Origin: Parafrigoribacterium_A soli
Lineage (GTDB): Bacteria; Actinomycetota; Actinomycetes; Actinomycetales; Microbacteriaceae
Reading direction: 5' to 3'
DNA length: 64,000 bases
Assembly: GCF_040227235.1 (NCBI RefSeq)
Contig: NZ_JBELNZ010000004.1
Location: 496,001-560,000 of the forward strand
Of the stretch, positions 43,214 through 52,859 are shown one piece after another. The first letter of the stretch is position 1; every line of letters starts with the position of its first letter. Under the pieces are notes generated by a model. That model saw only the letters and a list, made by a program, of their open reading frames with translations, was not told where the DNA came from and did no database searches. The position numbers were made by a program, and so were the translations under genes.

Positions 43214-43555
43214 ATGGCTGTGAAGATCAAGCGGGTGTACGAAAAATCTGCGGCGAAGGACGGCTATCGCGTGCTCGTCGACCGCGTCTGGCCGCGCGGT
43301 ATTGCGAAGGCCGCCGCCGCCGTGGATGAGTGGCTGAAGGAGGTGGGGCCGAGCACCGAACTGCGCACCTGGTTCGGCCACGAGCCATCCCGATTCGAGG
43401 GCTTCGCCGAGAAGTATCGGGCCGAACTCGACGCCAATCCCGCGGCCGATCAGCTGCGCGCGATCGTGTCGGAGCACCCCACGGTCACGCTCGTGTACTC
43501 CGCGAAAGACGAGGAGCACAACCAGGCCGTGGTGCTCGCCGAGTATCTGAGCTGA
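43214..43555 (+). CDS. DUF488 family protein
   Basis: A 113-residue protein with DUF488 hallmarks: YRVLVDRVWPRGIAK near residue 20, EWLKEVGPSTELRTWFGH and the end VTLVYSAKDEEHNQAVVLAEYL. The biochemical role is unknown. GAAGAG lies near the ATG. It is divergent from the disordered protein and precedes the NCS2 permease. Confidence 0.88.
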   Translation: MAVKIKRVYEKSAAKDGYRVLVDRVWPRGIAKAAAAVDEWLKEVGPSTELRTWFGHEPSRFEGFAEKYRAELDANPAADQLRAIVSEHPTVTLVYSAKDEEHNQAVVLAEYLS

Positions 43556-43618
43556 CTCGCGGCCGCTGGACACGCCCATTTTCGTCGCGGAAGGCCCATC
43601 CGCCGATAAGGTAATCGC

Positions 43619-45070
43619 GTGACCACGACTGAGGCGGCAAAGCCCGAGCCCAAGACCACCTTCCGCGGACGACTCGATTCGTTCTTCGAGATCACGAAGC
43701 GGGGATCCACGTTCTCCCGAGAGGTGCGAGGCGGGCTCGTCACCTTCGTCGCGATGGCGTACATCGTCATCCTCAACCCGATCATCCTGAGCGGCGGCAA
43801 GGATGTGCTCGGTCACTCGCTCGGGTTCACCCAGGTCGCCGCCGTCACGGCCCTCACCGCGGGCGTGATGACGATCCTGTTCGGACTCGTCTCGCGCCTG
43901 CCCTTCGCCTTCGCAGCGGGGCTCGGCATCAACTCCTTCCTCGCGGCGAGCGTCGTCGGCGACCTCACCTGGCCCGAGGCGATGGGCCTCGTGCTCATCA
44001 ACGGTGTGATCATCGTGATCCTCTCGGCGACCAACCTGCGGGTGCTCATCTTCGACGCGGTACCCATCCAACTGAAGATCGCTATCACGGTCGGGATCGG
44101 CCTGTTCATCGCCTTCATCGGCCTCGTGGATGCGGGCTTCGTCACCTCCACCGGCTTCAACTCGCCGCCCGTCGGTCTCGGCATCGCGGGCTCCGTCGGC
44201 ACGATTCCGGTCCTCATCTTCGCCTTCACGCTCCTGCTTACCGGTGTGCTCGTCGCCCGCAAGGTCAAGGGTGCGCTGCTCATCGGCATCGTCGCGAGCA
44301 CCTTCATCGCCATGATCGTCGAGGCCTTCGCTCACCTCGGCAGTGGCGCCAAGCATCCGGGCGGCTGGAGTCTGCAGGTTCCCACCCTGCCGAGCCAGGT
44401 CGTGAGCATCCCGGACTTCAGTCTCGTCGGTCAGGTGAGCTTCGGCAGCTTCGAGCGCATCGGCATCCTCGCCGCCCTCATGCTCGTCTTCACCCTCGTC
44501 TTCACGAACTTCTTCGACGCCATGGGCACCATGACGGGCCTCTCCAAAGAGGCCGGTCTTGCGGATGAGAAGGGCAACTTCCCGAGGCTCAAGTCGGCGC
44601 TGATCGTCGAGGGCGTCGGCGCGGTCGCCGGTGGATTCACCTCCGGCTCGTCGAACACCGTCTTCATCGAGTCTGGTGCGGGCATCGGCGAGGGTGCTCG
44701 CACCGGTTTCGCTAACCTCATCACCGGCGTGCTATTCCTGCTCGCGATGTTCTTCAGCCCGCTCACCACCATCGTGCCGAGCGAGGTCGCGGGGGCGATC
44801 CTGGTGCTCGTCGGCGCGATGATGATGGCCCAGATCAAGGAAATCACCTGGACCGACTTCTCGGTCTCTCTGCCGGTGTTCCTCACCGTGGTGATCATGC
44901 CGCTGACCTACTCGATCTCGAACGGCATCGGCGCCGGCTTCATCTCCTGGGTCGTGCTTCGCTCGCTCTCGGGCAAGGCGAAGGGCATCTCCTGGCTGCT
45001 CTGGGTAGTGGCCTTCGGCTTCCTCATCTACTTCGCCCGCGGCCCGATCGAGACGCTCATCGGCGGCTGA
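43619..45070 (+). CDS. NCS2 family purine permease (AzgA type)
   Basis: A 483-residue transporter with about 12-14 membrane helices. Motifs AYIVILNPIIL, the family QxxG-like region, GLGINSFLAASVVG and NFFDAMGTMTGL fit the AzgA/GhxP hypoxanthine-adenine-guanine proton symporters. GTG start with TAAGGT (43607-43612) six bases upstream, so leaderless and without room for a purine riboswitch. Stands alone. Confidence 0.92.
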   Translation: MTTTEAAKPEPKTTFRGRLDSFFEITKRGSTFSREVRGGLVTFVAMAYIVILNPIILSGGKDVLGHSLGFTQVAAVTALTAGVMTILFGLVSRLPFAFAAGLGINSFLAASVVGDLTWPEAMGLVLINGVIIVILSATNLRVLIFDAVPIQLKIAITVGIGLFIAFIGLVDAGFVTSTGFNSPPVGLGIAGSVGTIPVLIFAFTLLLTGVLVARKVKGALLIGIVASTFIAMIVEAFAHLGSGAKHPGGWSLQVPTLPSQVVSIPDFSLVGQVSFGSFERIGILAALMLVFTLVFTNFFDAMGTMTGLSKEAGLADEKGNFPRLKSALIVEGVGAVAGGFTSGSSNTVFIESGAGIGEGARTGFANLITGVLFLLAMFFSPLTTIVPSEVAGAILVLVGAMMMAQIKEITWTDFSVSLPVFLTVVIMPLTYSISNGIGAGFISWVVLRSLSGKAKGISWLLWVVAFGFLIYFARGPIETLIGG

Positions 45071-45124
45071 CCGCGCTTCGGTCCGTGACCCCGTCGAAGG
45101 GCCGGCACCTCTCCCCGCGTTCCG

Positions 45125-45835
45125 TCAGCTCGCGCGGTTGCGTCCGAAGGCGCGGCGCACTCGCTCGGCGAAGGTCGCGGCAGGCGGCTCGTTGTACGAG
45201 TTCGCGAACTCCTGCCCGCTCATCCGCTGAATCGCCGCCATGATCTCGTCGGTTGCCTTGCGCCTCGCGCGGCCCGAATCGGCGCTGCCGTGAGCGCTCA
45301 GGTTGAGCGGCGCACCGAACTCCACCGTGACCGGCCGGATGCGCGGGAGCCTCGCCCCCACCGGCTGCAGCTCCTGGGTTCCCGTCAGTGCCACCGGAAT
45401 CACGACCGCGCCTGAGGTGAGCGCGAGCCAGGCGACGCCGGTTCGACCGCGGTACAGCCTGCCGTCGAGGGAACGGGTTCCCTCCGGATAGATCGCGAAC
45501 GCGTCGCCGCGCTGCAGCACGTGGAGGCCGCTGTCGAGCGCGTCCTGCGCGGCACTACCGGCACCGCGCACCACGGGAATTGCGCCGATACCGGTGAAGA
45601 ATGCGCGGGAGATCCATCCGCGGAAGCCGCGACCGGTGAAGTACTCGGCCTTCGCGAGAAACGACACGGAACGCGGCGCAACGAGCGTGATGACGACGCT
45701 GTCGATGAACGACAGGTGGTTGCTGGCGAGGAGCACGGCGCCCGACTTCGGGACGTTGCCGCGCCCGAGTATCCGGGGACGCCAGATGAGCCGGACCAGG
45801 GGCGCCAGGAAGATCCGAGAAAGAGTCTTCAGCAC
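45125..45835 (-). CDS. 1-Acyl-glycerol-3-phosphate acyltransferase family protein (PlsC)
   Basis: A 236-residue acyltransferase with the HX4D motif in SNHLSFIDSVV (about residue 40), FIPEGTR-type motif as IYPEGTRSLDG and a later VIPVALTG. It acylates lysophosphatidic acid or a related lipid. Leaderless start: TAGGCT (45847-45842 on the minus strand) six bases before GTG. It lies back-to-back with the exopolysaccharide leader. Confidence 0.9.
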   Translation of the reverse strand: MLKTLSRIFLAPLVRLIWRPRILGRGNVPKSGAVLLASNHLSFIDSVVITLVAPRSVSFLAKAEYFTGRGFRGWISRAFFTGIGAIPVVRGAGSAAQDALDSGLHVLQRGDAFAIYPEGTRSLDGRLYRGRTGVAWLALTSGAVVIPVALTGTQELQPVGARLPRIRPVTVEFGAPLNLSAHGSADSGRARRKATDEIMAAIQRMSGQEFANSYNEPPAATFAERVRRAFGRNRAS

Positions 45836-45847
45836 CCGTACAGCCTA

Positions 45848-46138
45848 GACACGCTGCTATGCCTCCACCGGAATATACCGCCGAATCGCCCTCCAGTGCA
45901 TAGCAGTCACACGGCGCCCGACGGAAGGGCCTCGACCAAAATGACCCCCGAAAGGGGGGTTTATTTTTGGTGAACTTTGGTCGTAACGTCTCGTCTATCC
46001 CCCGAACGGGGCCCCTCGAAATAGGGCCCTCTCACAGCGAGACAATCCGATTTTATTGTCTCGTTCTCCTTTGGAGACTTACCCGTCGTACGCCCTCGCG
46101 GCGTCAGCGTCCTGCCTTACCCGATTTCAGGACCACCG
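45848..46138 (+). promoter_or_regulatory. Long structured leader of the exopolysaccharide operon
   Basis: This 291-base region holds no gene. It contains four consecutive hairpins: 45944-45960 (ACCCCC/GGGGGT, GAAA loop, then TTATTTTT, so terminator-like); 46009-46029 (GGGCCC twice); 46038-46063 (CGAGACAAT/ATTGTCTCG, 9 bp); and 46065-46077 (TCTCC/GGAGA). GTCTC of the third stem could instead pair with GAGAC at 46074-46078, giving alternative folds. Transcription attenuation of the operon is a reasonable inference; no known riboswitch class is recognised. Confidence 0.5.
45944..45969 (+). terminator. Terminator-like hairpin in the exopolysaccharide leader
   Basis: ACCCCC and GGGGGT pair across a GAAA tetraloop, followed by a T-rich run (TTATTTTTGG). 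No plus-strand gene ends just upstream, which is why it may act as an attenuator if transcription starts before it. It might equally end a short transcript. Confidence 0.55.
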
Positions 46139-47677
46139 ATGAATGATCTGGCGCTTTACCCACCCGACCCTCGCAACCTGCGCTCGCCGCGATCCCGGAT
46201 GCTGGAACACGGCTTCCTCACGCGTCACCACCCGGGTGCCTTGCCCCAGTCCGGCCTCCCCTGGGCTAAGACGTACTGTGCCAAGCTGCGATTGACCGAC
46301 ACGCTCATCCTGTCGGTCACGGTGGGTCTCGCCTTCTGCGGCCACCTCGGCTCCCTGCGCGCCGCCTCGATGGAGACCTCGGGCTCGGTCGCGCGCAGCG
46401 CGCTCCTTGCGCTCGTCATCGTCGCCGTCTGGACCGTGTGCCTCGCGACCTTCCGCACGAGAGACCTGACGGTCATCGGCGGCGGGGTTGGCGAGTACAA
46501 GAGGGTCGTCAACGCCAGCACAGCGGTATTCGGCCCCATCGCCATCATCCTGCTCATCGCGGAGGTCGATTCGGCCAGGTGGTACTTCGCACTCTCCTTC
46601 CCGTTCGGCATCGTCTGCCTGCTGCTGAGCCGCTGGCTGTGGCGTCACTGGCTCATTCGCCAGCGCGAGCTCGGCCACTTCCTTTGGCGCGTCGTCGTCG
46701 TGGGCACTCGTGTCGATGTCGAGAACGCGGTGCGGCAGATCGGCTCAAACCCGGGCGGCCCATACACCGTGATCGGTGCCGTGATCGAAGACTCAGACAC
46801 CGATCGCGATGACGGGCCACTGAGCGACATCCGCGTGATGCGCGACCTCAACCGCGTGGCGGAGTACGCCGGCTTCATCGGCGCAGACGGCGTCGTGGTG
46901 GTGGGACAGCCCACGGGGCGCAGCGCGTTCATCCACGATCTCGCCTGGCAACTTGAGGGCAAGACCATCGAGCTCATCCTCGCCACGAGCCTCGCCAACA
47001 TTGCCGGTCCCCGCATCCACTTCCGTCCCGTGGACGGCCTTCCGCTTATGCACGTGGAGATCCCGCAGTTCGAGGGCGGCAAGCATCTGCTGAAGCGGGC
47101 GATGGATATCGTGGCCGCCAGTCTCGCGCTCGTGCTGCTGATGCCCCTGTTCATCGCTATCGCCTTCCTGATCCGCGCCGACAGCGAGGGCAGCGTGCTG
47201 TTCGCACAGGAGCGAGTGGGGCGCGGCGGTCGCAGCTTCCGGATGTTCAAATTCCGTTCGATGGTGTCGGACGCCGCAGAACGGCTGGATGAGATGACGG
47301 GTGCGAACGACGGAAACGGCGTGCTCTTCAAGCTCAGGGATGACCCGCGGGTCACACGCATCGGGCGAACACTGCGCAAGTACTCGCTCGACGAACTGCC
47401 TCAATTCTGGAACGTGCTCATGGGGGACATGAGTCTCGTCGGCCCGCGGCCGCCGCTGCCCGTCGAGGTGTCCGGCTACGAGGATCACGTGCGCAGACGG
47501 TTGTTCATCAAGCCCGGCCTGACCGGAATGTGGCAGATCAACGGCCGATCCGACCTGAGCTGGGAGGAGAGCGTCCGCCTCGATCTCTACTACGTGGAGA
47601 ACTGGTCGGTGATCGGTGACCTTCGCATCATGTGGCGCACCTTCCGTGTGCTCATCGAGCCGGTGGGGGCGTACTGA
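46139..47677 (+). CDS. Polyprenyl glycosylphosphotransferase, initiating exopolysaccharide synthesis
   Basis: A 512-residue membrane enzyme of the WbaP/CpsE type. Four N-terminal membrane helices and a nucleotide-binding-like middle domain (RVVVVGTRVDVENAV) precede the C-terminal catalytic region: KRAMDIVAASLALVLL, RVGRGGRSFRMFKFRSM, KLRDDPRVTRIGRTLRKYSLDELPQFWNVL and LVGPRPPLPVEV. It transfers the first sugar phosphate to undecaprenyl phosphate. First gene of the operon, just after the structured leader. Confidence 0.95.
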   Translation: MNDLALYPPDPRNLRSPRSRMLEHGFLTRHHPGALPQSGLPWAKTYCAKLRLTDTLILSVTVGLAFCGHLGSLRAASMETSGSVARSALLALVIVAVWTVCLATFRTRDLTVIGGGVGEYKRVVNASTAVFGPIAIILLIAEVDSARWYFALSFPFGIVCLLLSRWLWRHWLIRQRELGHFLWRVVVVGTRVDVENAVRQIGSNPGGPYTVIGAVIEDSDTDRDDGPLSDIRVMRDLNRVAEYAGFIGADGVVVVGQPTGRSAFIHDLAWQLEGKTIELILATSLANIAGPRIHFRPVDGLPLMHVEIPQFEGGKHLLKRAMDIVAASLALVLLMPLFIAIAFLIRADSEGSVLFAQERVGRGGRSFRMFKFRSMVSDAAERLDEMTGANDGNGVLFKLRDDPRVTRIGRTLRKYSLDELPQFWNVLMGDMSLVGPRPPLPVEVSGYEDHVRRRLFIKPGLTGMWQINGRSDLSWEESVRLDLYYVENWSVIGDLRIMWRTFRVLIEPVGAY

Positions 47678-47679
47678 TC

Positions 47680-48903
47680 ATGCGGATGGACGACCCGGCA
47701 AGCCTCACCATTGCGATGCTCGGCACCAGGGGGGTCCCTGCCGCATATGGCGGCTTCGAGACCGCCGTCGAGGAGATCGGCCAGCGACTCGTGGAGCGCG
47801 GACACCGGGTGACGGTGTACTGCCGCCGCACCGGGAGCGAGCAGCCCACGTCGCACCTGGGCATGCGGCTCGTGCACCTGCCATCCCTCCACCTCAAGGC
47901 GGCGGAGACGCTGAGTCACACCGGCCTGTCGGTTGCGCATCTCGCCTTCTCCGCCAAGCCCGATCTCGCCTTCGTGTTCAATGCGGCGAACGCACCGTTC
48001 GTGCCGTTCCTCAGGGCGCTCGGCATCCCGGTGGCCGTGCACGTCGACGGCCTCGAGTGGAAGCGCGAGAAGTGGAGCGGGGCGGGCAGACGCTACTACC
48101 TCGGTGCCGAGAGACGCGCCGTGCGCACGGCGGATGCGCTCATTGCCGACGCACAGGGCATCGCCGACTACTACGCCCGCAAGTTCCTCGTGGAGACCGA
48201 GCTGCTCACCTACGGCACTCGCATCCTGCGGAATGCTCCATCGGATCGCCTGGCGGAACTCGACCTCCGACCGCGGGAGTACCACCTCGTGGTGGCTCGG
48301 TTCGAGCCGGAAAATCACGTCGCGCAGATCGTGGAGGGCTACCTGCGCAGCGATGCCCACTTCCCCCTCGTCGTGGTGGGAAGCGCACACTACTCGGGGG
48401 ACTACACGGCGAAGATCTCCGCCATGGCGGAGACCGATCCTCGAGTGCGCTTGCTCGGGGGTCTCTGGGATCAACCGCAGCTTGACCAGCTGTACGCCAA
48501 CTCCCTTACCTATGTCCATGGGCATTCGGTAGGGGGAACGAACCCGTCGCTGTTGCGCGCAATGGGAGGCGGCACTTCGGTACTCGCGTACGACGTCGAT
48601 TTTAATCGGGAAGTTCTCGGGGTGGACGGGCGGTATTTCACTACACCCGAAAGCCTTCGTGAGCTTATCGACGAGTCGGAGCACCATGCCTCGCAGTCCC
48701 AGATTCTGGGACAGCGCCTTCAGCGGCGGGCGGAACTTAACTACGACTGGGATGCGGTCGCCGCCGGCTACGAAGCACTCGCGATCCGTCTCGCGGCGGG
48801 CTACAGCATCCGCAACCTGTCGTCGAAACCGGCGCCCCCGCGCCACGCCAACCGCACCATGCCCCTCGCAGTGTCACACCGATCCGATTCGAGAACCTCA
48901 TGA
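47680..48903 (+). CDS. Glycosyltransferase, DUF1972/GT4 type
   Basis: A 407-residue cytoplasmic glycosyltransferase. The N-terminus, TIAMLGTRGVPAAYGGFETAVEEIG, is the DUF1972 signature found in rhamnosyl-like transferases; the GT4 C-terminal lobe has HSVGGTNPSLLRAMGGG. The ATG at 47680 follows the previous stop by two bases; another in-frame ATG lies at 47686. Its stop overlaps the next start in ATGA. Confidence 0.9.
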   Translation: MRMDDPASLTIAMLGTRGVPAAYGGFETAVEEIGQRLVERGHRVTVYCRRTGSEQPTSHLGMRLVHLPSLHLKAAETLSHTGLSVAHLAFSAKPDLAFVFNAANAPFVPFLRALGIPVAVHVDGLEWKREKWSGAGRRYYLGAERRAVRTADALIADAQGIADYYARKFLVETELLTYGTRILRNAPSDRLAELDLRPREYHLVVARFEPENHVAQIVEGYLRSDAHFPLVVVGSAHYSGDYTAKISAMAETDPRVRLLGGLWDQPQLDQLYANSLTYVHGHSVGGTNPSLLRAMGGGTSVLAYDVDFNREVLGVDGRYFTTPESLRELIDESEHHASQSQILGQRLQRRAELNYDWDAVAAGYEALAIRLAAGYSIRNLSSKPAPPRHANRTMPLAVSHRSDSRTS

Positions 48904-51900
48904 ACACCGTCATGCTCTCCCGCCTGCCCCGGTTCTTCGCAGCAGCACTCGCCCTTGCGCTGGCGCTCGCGTTCGTGCCGTCCTCCTCGGCGTTCGCAGA
49001 CACCGCCCCCGTCGACCCGACCAACCCGGCCAGTCCTCCGACGGTGAGTGCGGATGCGCTGCCCACCGTGCAGATCAACGGAGTCGCATGGTCGCAGGTG
49101 GTCGTGGGCAACACGGTCTACGTCGCCGGTAAGTTCACGACGGCGAGGCCAGCGGGTGTCGCAGCGGGCGGACCGGGAACGGTGACCCGCAACAACCTCC
49201 TCGCCTATGACATCACCACCGGCAACCTCATCACGACCTTCGCACCGAGCCTTAACGCGCAGGCGCTCAGCATCACCGCATCGCCGGATGGCTCGCGCAT
49301 CTACGTCGTCGGTGACTTCACGTCCATCGACGGTGCGGGCTATTACCGAGCCGCCGCCTTCAGCACGGCGACCGGCCAGATCATTCCGTCGTTCCGTCCG
49401 ATTCTCGGCAGCCAGGGGCGTTCCATCTCGGTCACCAATTCCACCGTGTACCTGGGCGGAACGTTCAGGACGGTGAACGGTGTCGCACGCGACTACATTG
49501 CGGCGCTCAGCGCTGCGGACGGGTCGGTGCTGCCGTGGACGGCGAGCACGAACGACGTGGTCGATGCGATGACGCTCACCAAGGACGGCTCAAAACTGGT
49601 CGTCGGCGGCCGATTCACGAGTCTCGCCGGCACGAACTTCCGGGGCCTCGGCGCGGTCGACGCCTCCACCGGGGCCGCCATGCCATGGCCCACCAATAAT
49701 CTCGTGCGCAACGCTGGCGCCGACGCCTCGATCACGAGTCTGTACGCCACGGCCGACCGCGTCTACGGTTCCGGCTATGTGTTCGGCGACGGCGGAAACC
49801 TCGAGGGCATCTTCTCGGCCGACCCCGCGACCGGCGAGCTGCAGTGGGTCGAGGACTGCCACGGAGACACCTACTCCGTTTACCCGCTCGGCGACGTCGT
49901 GTACGGCGCGAGCCACTCCCACTATTGCGGCGGAATCGGCGGCTTCCCGCAGACGAACCCGTGGACCATGCACTACGCGCTCGCCTTCTCGAAGGCGGCC
50001 ACCCATACCCTCAGCGGCGATCCACTCGGTTACTACGACTTCAGGGGCAATCCCGCTCCGACCCTGCTCAACTGGTTCCCGAAGCTGACCCCGGGCACCT
50101 TCACGGGGCAGGGGCAGGCTGGCTGGAGCGTCAGCGGCAATGACAAGTACGTCGTCTACGGCGGGGAGTTCACCAACGTGAACGGAACGCCGCAGAACGG
50201 CCTGGTGCGCTTCGCGCTCCCCTCGATCGCGCCGAACAAGGTCGCTCCCATCGTCAACACCGAGCTCGTGCCGAACATCGTGTCGTTCAAGAAGGGCGAG
50301 GTGCGCATCTCCTGGGAGGCCACCTACGACTACGACAACGCGAACCTCACCTACAGCCTGGTGCGCGACGGTGCAAAGAGCACTCCCGTGTTCGAAACGA
50401 ATCAGCAGTCGAACTTCTACACGCGACCGCAGATGGGCTACATCGACAAGGGGCTCACGCCCGGCAGCACCCACAGCTACCGGCTCTATGTGACGGACCC
50501 ATACGGTAACTCGATCAGCAGGCTTGGACCCACGGTCACCGTTGCCTCGAACGACAGCGGCGGCGCGTACTCGGATGCCGTGGAGGCTGACAGTCCTGCT
50601 TCATACTGGCCGCTCGACGAGGCCTCGGGCTCCGTCGGCTACGACCACAGCGGCTTCAGCGATCTGACTCTGGGATCGGGTGTGACTCTGGGAACCGATG
50701 GCATCGTGGCCTCCCAGACCGCGGCGACCTTCGACGGATCCAGCAGCGGCAGCGCGGCGCCGGCAGCGGCCGTGGATGGCCCGAACACCTTCACCGCAGA
50801 AACCTGGTTCCGCACCACGAGCACCAGTGGCGGCAAGATCCTCGGCTTCGGTAGCTCGGCTACCGGCACGTCGAGCAGCTATGACAGGCACATCTACATG
50901 GACAACTCCGGCCGGATCTGGTTCGGTGTGTACCCGGGCTCTGTCCAGACCGTCAATAGCAACGCATCCTTCAACGACGGTCAGTGGCACCAGGTGGCCG
51001 CCAGCCTCGGCAGCGGTGGCATGACGCTCTACATCGACGGCAAGATCGTGGGCTCTCGCACCGACGTGACGAGTGCTCAGGCCTACAGCGGCTACTGGCG
51101 TGTTGGCGGAGACAACATCGGCGGTTGGCCGTCGTCTCCGACCAGCAAGTACTTCGCGGGAGACATCGCGCAGGTCGCGATCTATCCCTCGGTGCTCAGC
51201 CGCCAGCAGGTGGTGTCTCACCTCGTGGCCTCGGGCCGCACCTCGCCGATCCCACCCGCTCCCTCGGATGCCTATGGGGCCTCCGTCTACAACAGCGACC
51301 CGCTGCTGTACTGGCGGCTCGATGACGCGGGTAGCTCCGCGAAGGACTCGGGCCAGCAGGGCAACAGCGGCACGTACTACGGCTCGGTAGGCAGGGGTGA
51401 ACCGGGAGCGATCGCGGGCTTCGCCGACTCCTCCGCGTCGTTTGGAGCGACCTCTGCCGGAGTGGCGAGTGACCAGCAGTTCACGAACCCGACCACCTAC
51501 TCGCTCGAGACGTGGTTCCAGACCACCACGACATCCGGTGGCAAACTGATCGGCTTCGGCAATGCACAGTCCGGCCTGTCGAGCAATTACGACCGCCACC
51601 TCTACATGCAGGACGACGGCAAGCTGGTGTTCGGCACCTGGACGGGGCAAACCAATACCGTCACGAGCGGGAACAGCTACAACGACGGGCAGTGGCATTA
51701 CGCGGTAGCGATGCAGTCCGGCGACGGGATCAAGCTCTACGTCGATGGGGCCCTCGTGGGCACCAACCCGCAGACCGCGGCCCAGAGCTACTCGGGCTAC
51801 TGGCGAATCGGTGGGGACACGACCTGGGGATCGTCCAGTCCGTACTTCAACGGTCGCCTCGACGAGGTTGCCGTGTACTCCCAGGCCTTGAGCCAGGACA

Positions 51901-52826
51901 CAGTGTCTGAGCACTTTGCACTGGGAACGGGGGGAACACCGCCGAACCAGAACCCGACGGCGGCGTTCTCCTCCTCCTCTTCCGACCTCACCGCATCCTT
52001 CGACGCCTCCGCATCGAGCGACCCGGACGGCACCATCTCGGGCTACGCCTGGGACTTCGGTGATGGGCACACGGGAAGTGGATCGACCACGACGCACAGC
52101 TACGCCGCCGGTGGCACCTTCACCGTGACACTCACCGTGACCGACAATGCGGGCGCAAGCACGACTGTCTCGCACCCGGTCACCGTGACCGCACCGGTGG
52201 TGGTTCAGCCCCTGGCGCAGGACGCCTTCGCGCGGACCGTGGCATCCGGATGGGGCTCGGCCGACACCGGCGGCGCCTGGACGATTACGGGCAACGCCGC
52301 GAGCCTGCAGGTCGGCGGTGGCACCGGCCAGGTGTCGCTGCAGGCGGGGTCGACGAGGACTGCGACTCTCGGTTCCGTGAGCGCTAGGGATGTCGATGCC
52401 ACGGTCACGCTCGCCATGGACTCCGTGCCCACCGGTGGCGGCGCCTACGCGAACCTGTTCGCCAGGCAGTCGGGCACGGCGAACTACGCAGCCGACGCCT
52501 GGATCCGTTCGAACGGCACGGTGTACCTGGTGCTCAAACAGGGCGGCACCGTTCTCTCCTCCGCACAGGTGAGCGGCCTGACCTACACCGCGGGCACCGC
52601 CCTGAAGTTGCGCGCGCAGGTCATCGGTTCGTCGCCGACGACGATCCGGGCGAAGATCTGGAGCGCCGCCCAGGCGGAACCCAGCGGATGGCTCTCCAGC
52701 GTCACCGACTCGACGTCAGCGCTCCAGGGCCCGGGTTCACTAGCCCTCCAGGCATACCTCTCCGGCAGCGCAACCGCGCCGATCGTCGCCAGGTTCGACG
52801 ACTTCGTCGTCATGCCGCCGCAGTAG
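48900..52826 (+). CDS. Giant secreted LamG/PKD-domain protein
   Basis: A 1308-residue exported protein with a signal peptide (residues 1-33). Residues about 45-440 carry repeated AYDITTGNLITTF/GAVDASTGAAMPW-type units like a beta-propeller (delta-60 repeats). A fibronectin-III-like segment (about 445-550) is followed by two LamG-like domains (about 567-780 and 800-1008) of similar sequence (QxYSGYWRxGGD), a PKD domain (about 1016-1100, YAWDFGDGHTGSG) and a jelly-roll-like C-terminus (1103-1308). No sortase motif or anchor is seen. Its place inside the polymer operon suggests that it binds or organises the polysaccharide. Confidence 0.88.
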   Translation: MNTVMLSRLPRFFAAALALALALAFVPSSSAFADTAPVDPTNPASPPTVSADALPTVQINGVAWSQVVVGNTVYVAGKFTTARPAGVAAGGPGTVTRNNLLAYDITTGNLITTFAPSLNAQALSITASPDGSRIYVVGDFTSIDGAGYYRAAAFSTATGQIIPSFRPILGSQGRSISVTNSTVYLGGTFRTVNGVARDYIAALSAADGSVLPWTASTNDVVDAMTLTKDGSKLVVGGRFTSLAGTNFRGLGAVDASTGAAMPWPTNNLVRNAGADASITSLYATADRVYGSGYVFGDGGNLEGIFSADPATGELQWVEDCHGDTYSVYPLGDVVYGASHSHYCGGIGGFPQTNPWTMHYALAFSKAATHTLSGDPLGYYDFRGNPAPTLLNWFPKLTPGTFTGQGQAGWSVSGNDKYVVYGGEFTNVNGTPQNGLVRFALPSIAPNKVAPIVNTELVPNIVSFKKGEVRISWEATYDYDNANLTYSLVRDGAKSTPVFETNQQSNFYTRPQMGYIDKGLTPGSTHSYRLYVTDPYGNSISRLGPTVTVASNDSGGAYSDAVEADSPASYWPLDEASGSVGYDHSGFSDLTLGSGVTLGTDGIVASQTAATFDGSSSGSAAPAAAVDGPNTFTAETWFRTTSTSGGKILGFGSSATGTSSSYDRHIYMDNSGRIWFGVYPGSVQTVNSNASFNDGQWHQVAASLGSGGMTLYIDGKIVGSRTDVTSAQAYSGYWRVGGDNIGGWPSSPTSKYFAGDIAQVAIYPSVLSRQQVVSHLVASGRTSPIPPAPSDAYGASVYNSDPLLYWRLDDAGSSAKDSGQQGNSGTYYGSVGRGEPGAIAGFADSSASFGATSAGVASDQQFTNPTTYSLETWFQTTTTSGGKLIGFGNAQSGLSSNYDRHLYMQDDGKLVFGTWTGQTNTVTSGNSYNDGQWHYAVAMQSGDGIKLYVDGALVGTNPQTAAQSYSGYWRIGGDTTWGSSSPYFNGRLDEVAVYSQALSQDTVSEHFALGTGGTPPNQNPTAAFSSSSSDLTASFDASASSDPDGTISGYAWDFGDGHTGSGSTTTHSYAAGGTFTVTLTVTDNAGASTTVSHPVTVTAPVVVQPLAQDAFARTVASGWGSADTGGAWTITGNAASLQVGGGTGQVSLQAGSTRTATLGSVSARDVDATVTLAMDSVPTGGGAYANLFARQSGTANYAADAWIRSNGTVYLVLKQGGTVLSSAQVSGLTYTAGTALKLRAQVIGSSPTTIRAKIWSAAQAEPSGWLSSVTDSTSALQGPGSLALQAYLSGSATAPIVARFDDFVVMPPQ

Positions 52827-52859
52827 CGGTGACGATCAACAGCTCGGAAGGAATGGACC

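Noticed and set aside
43556..43618. Purine riboswitch before the NCS2 permease
   Set aside because: The gap is only 63 bases, and the -10 element sits six bases before the start codon, leaving no leader.
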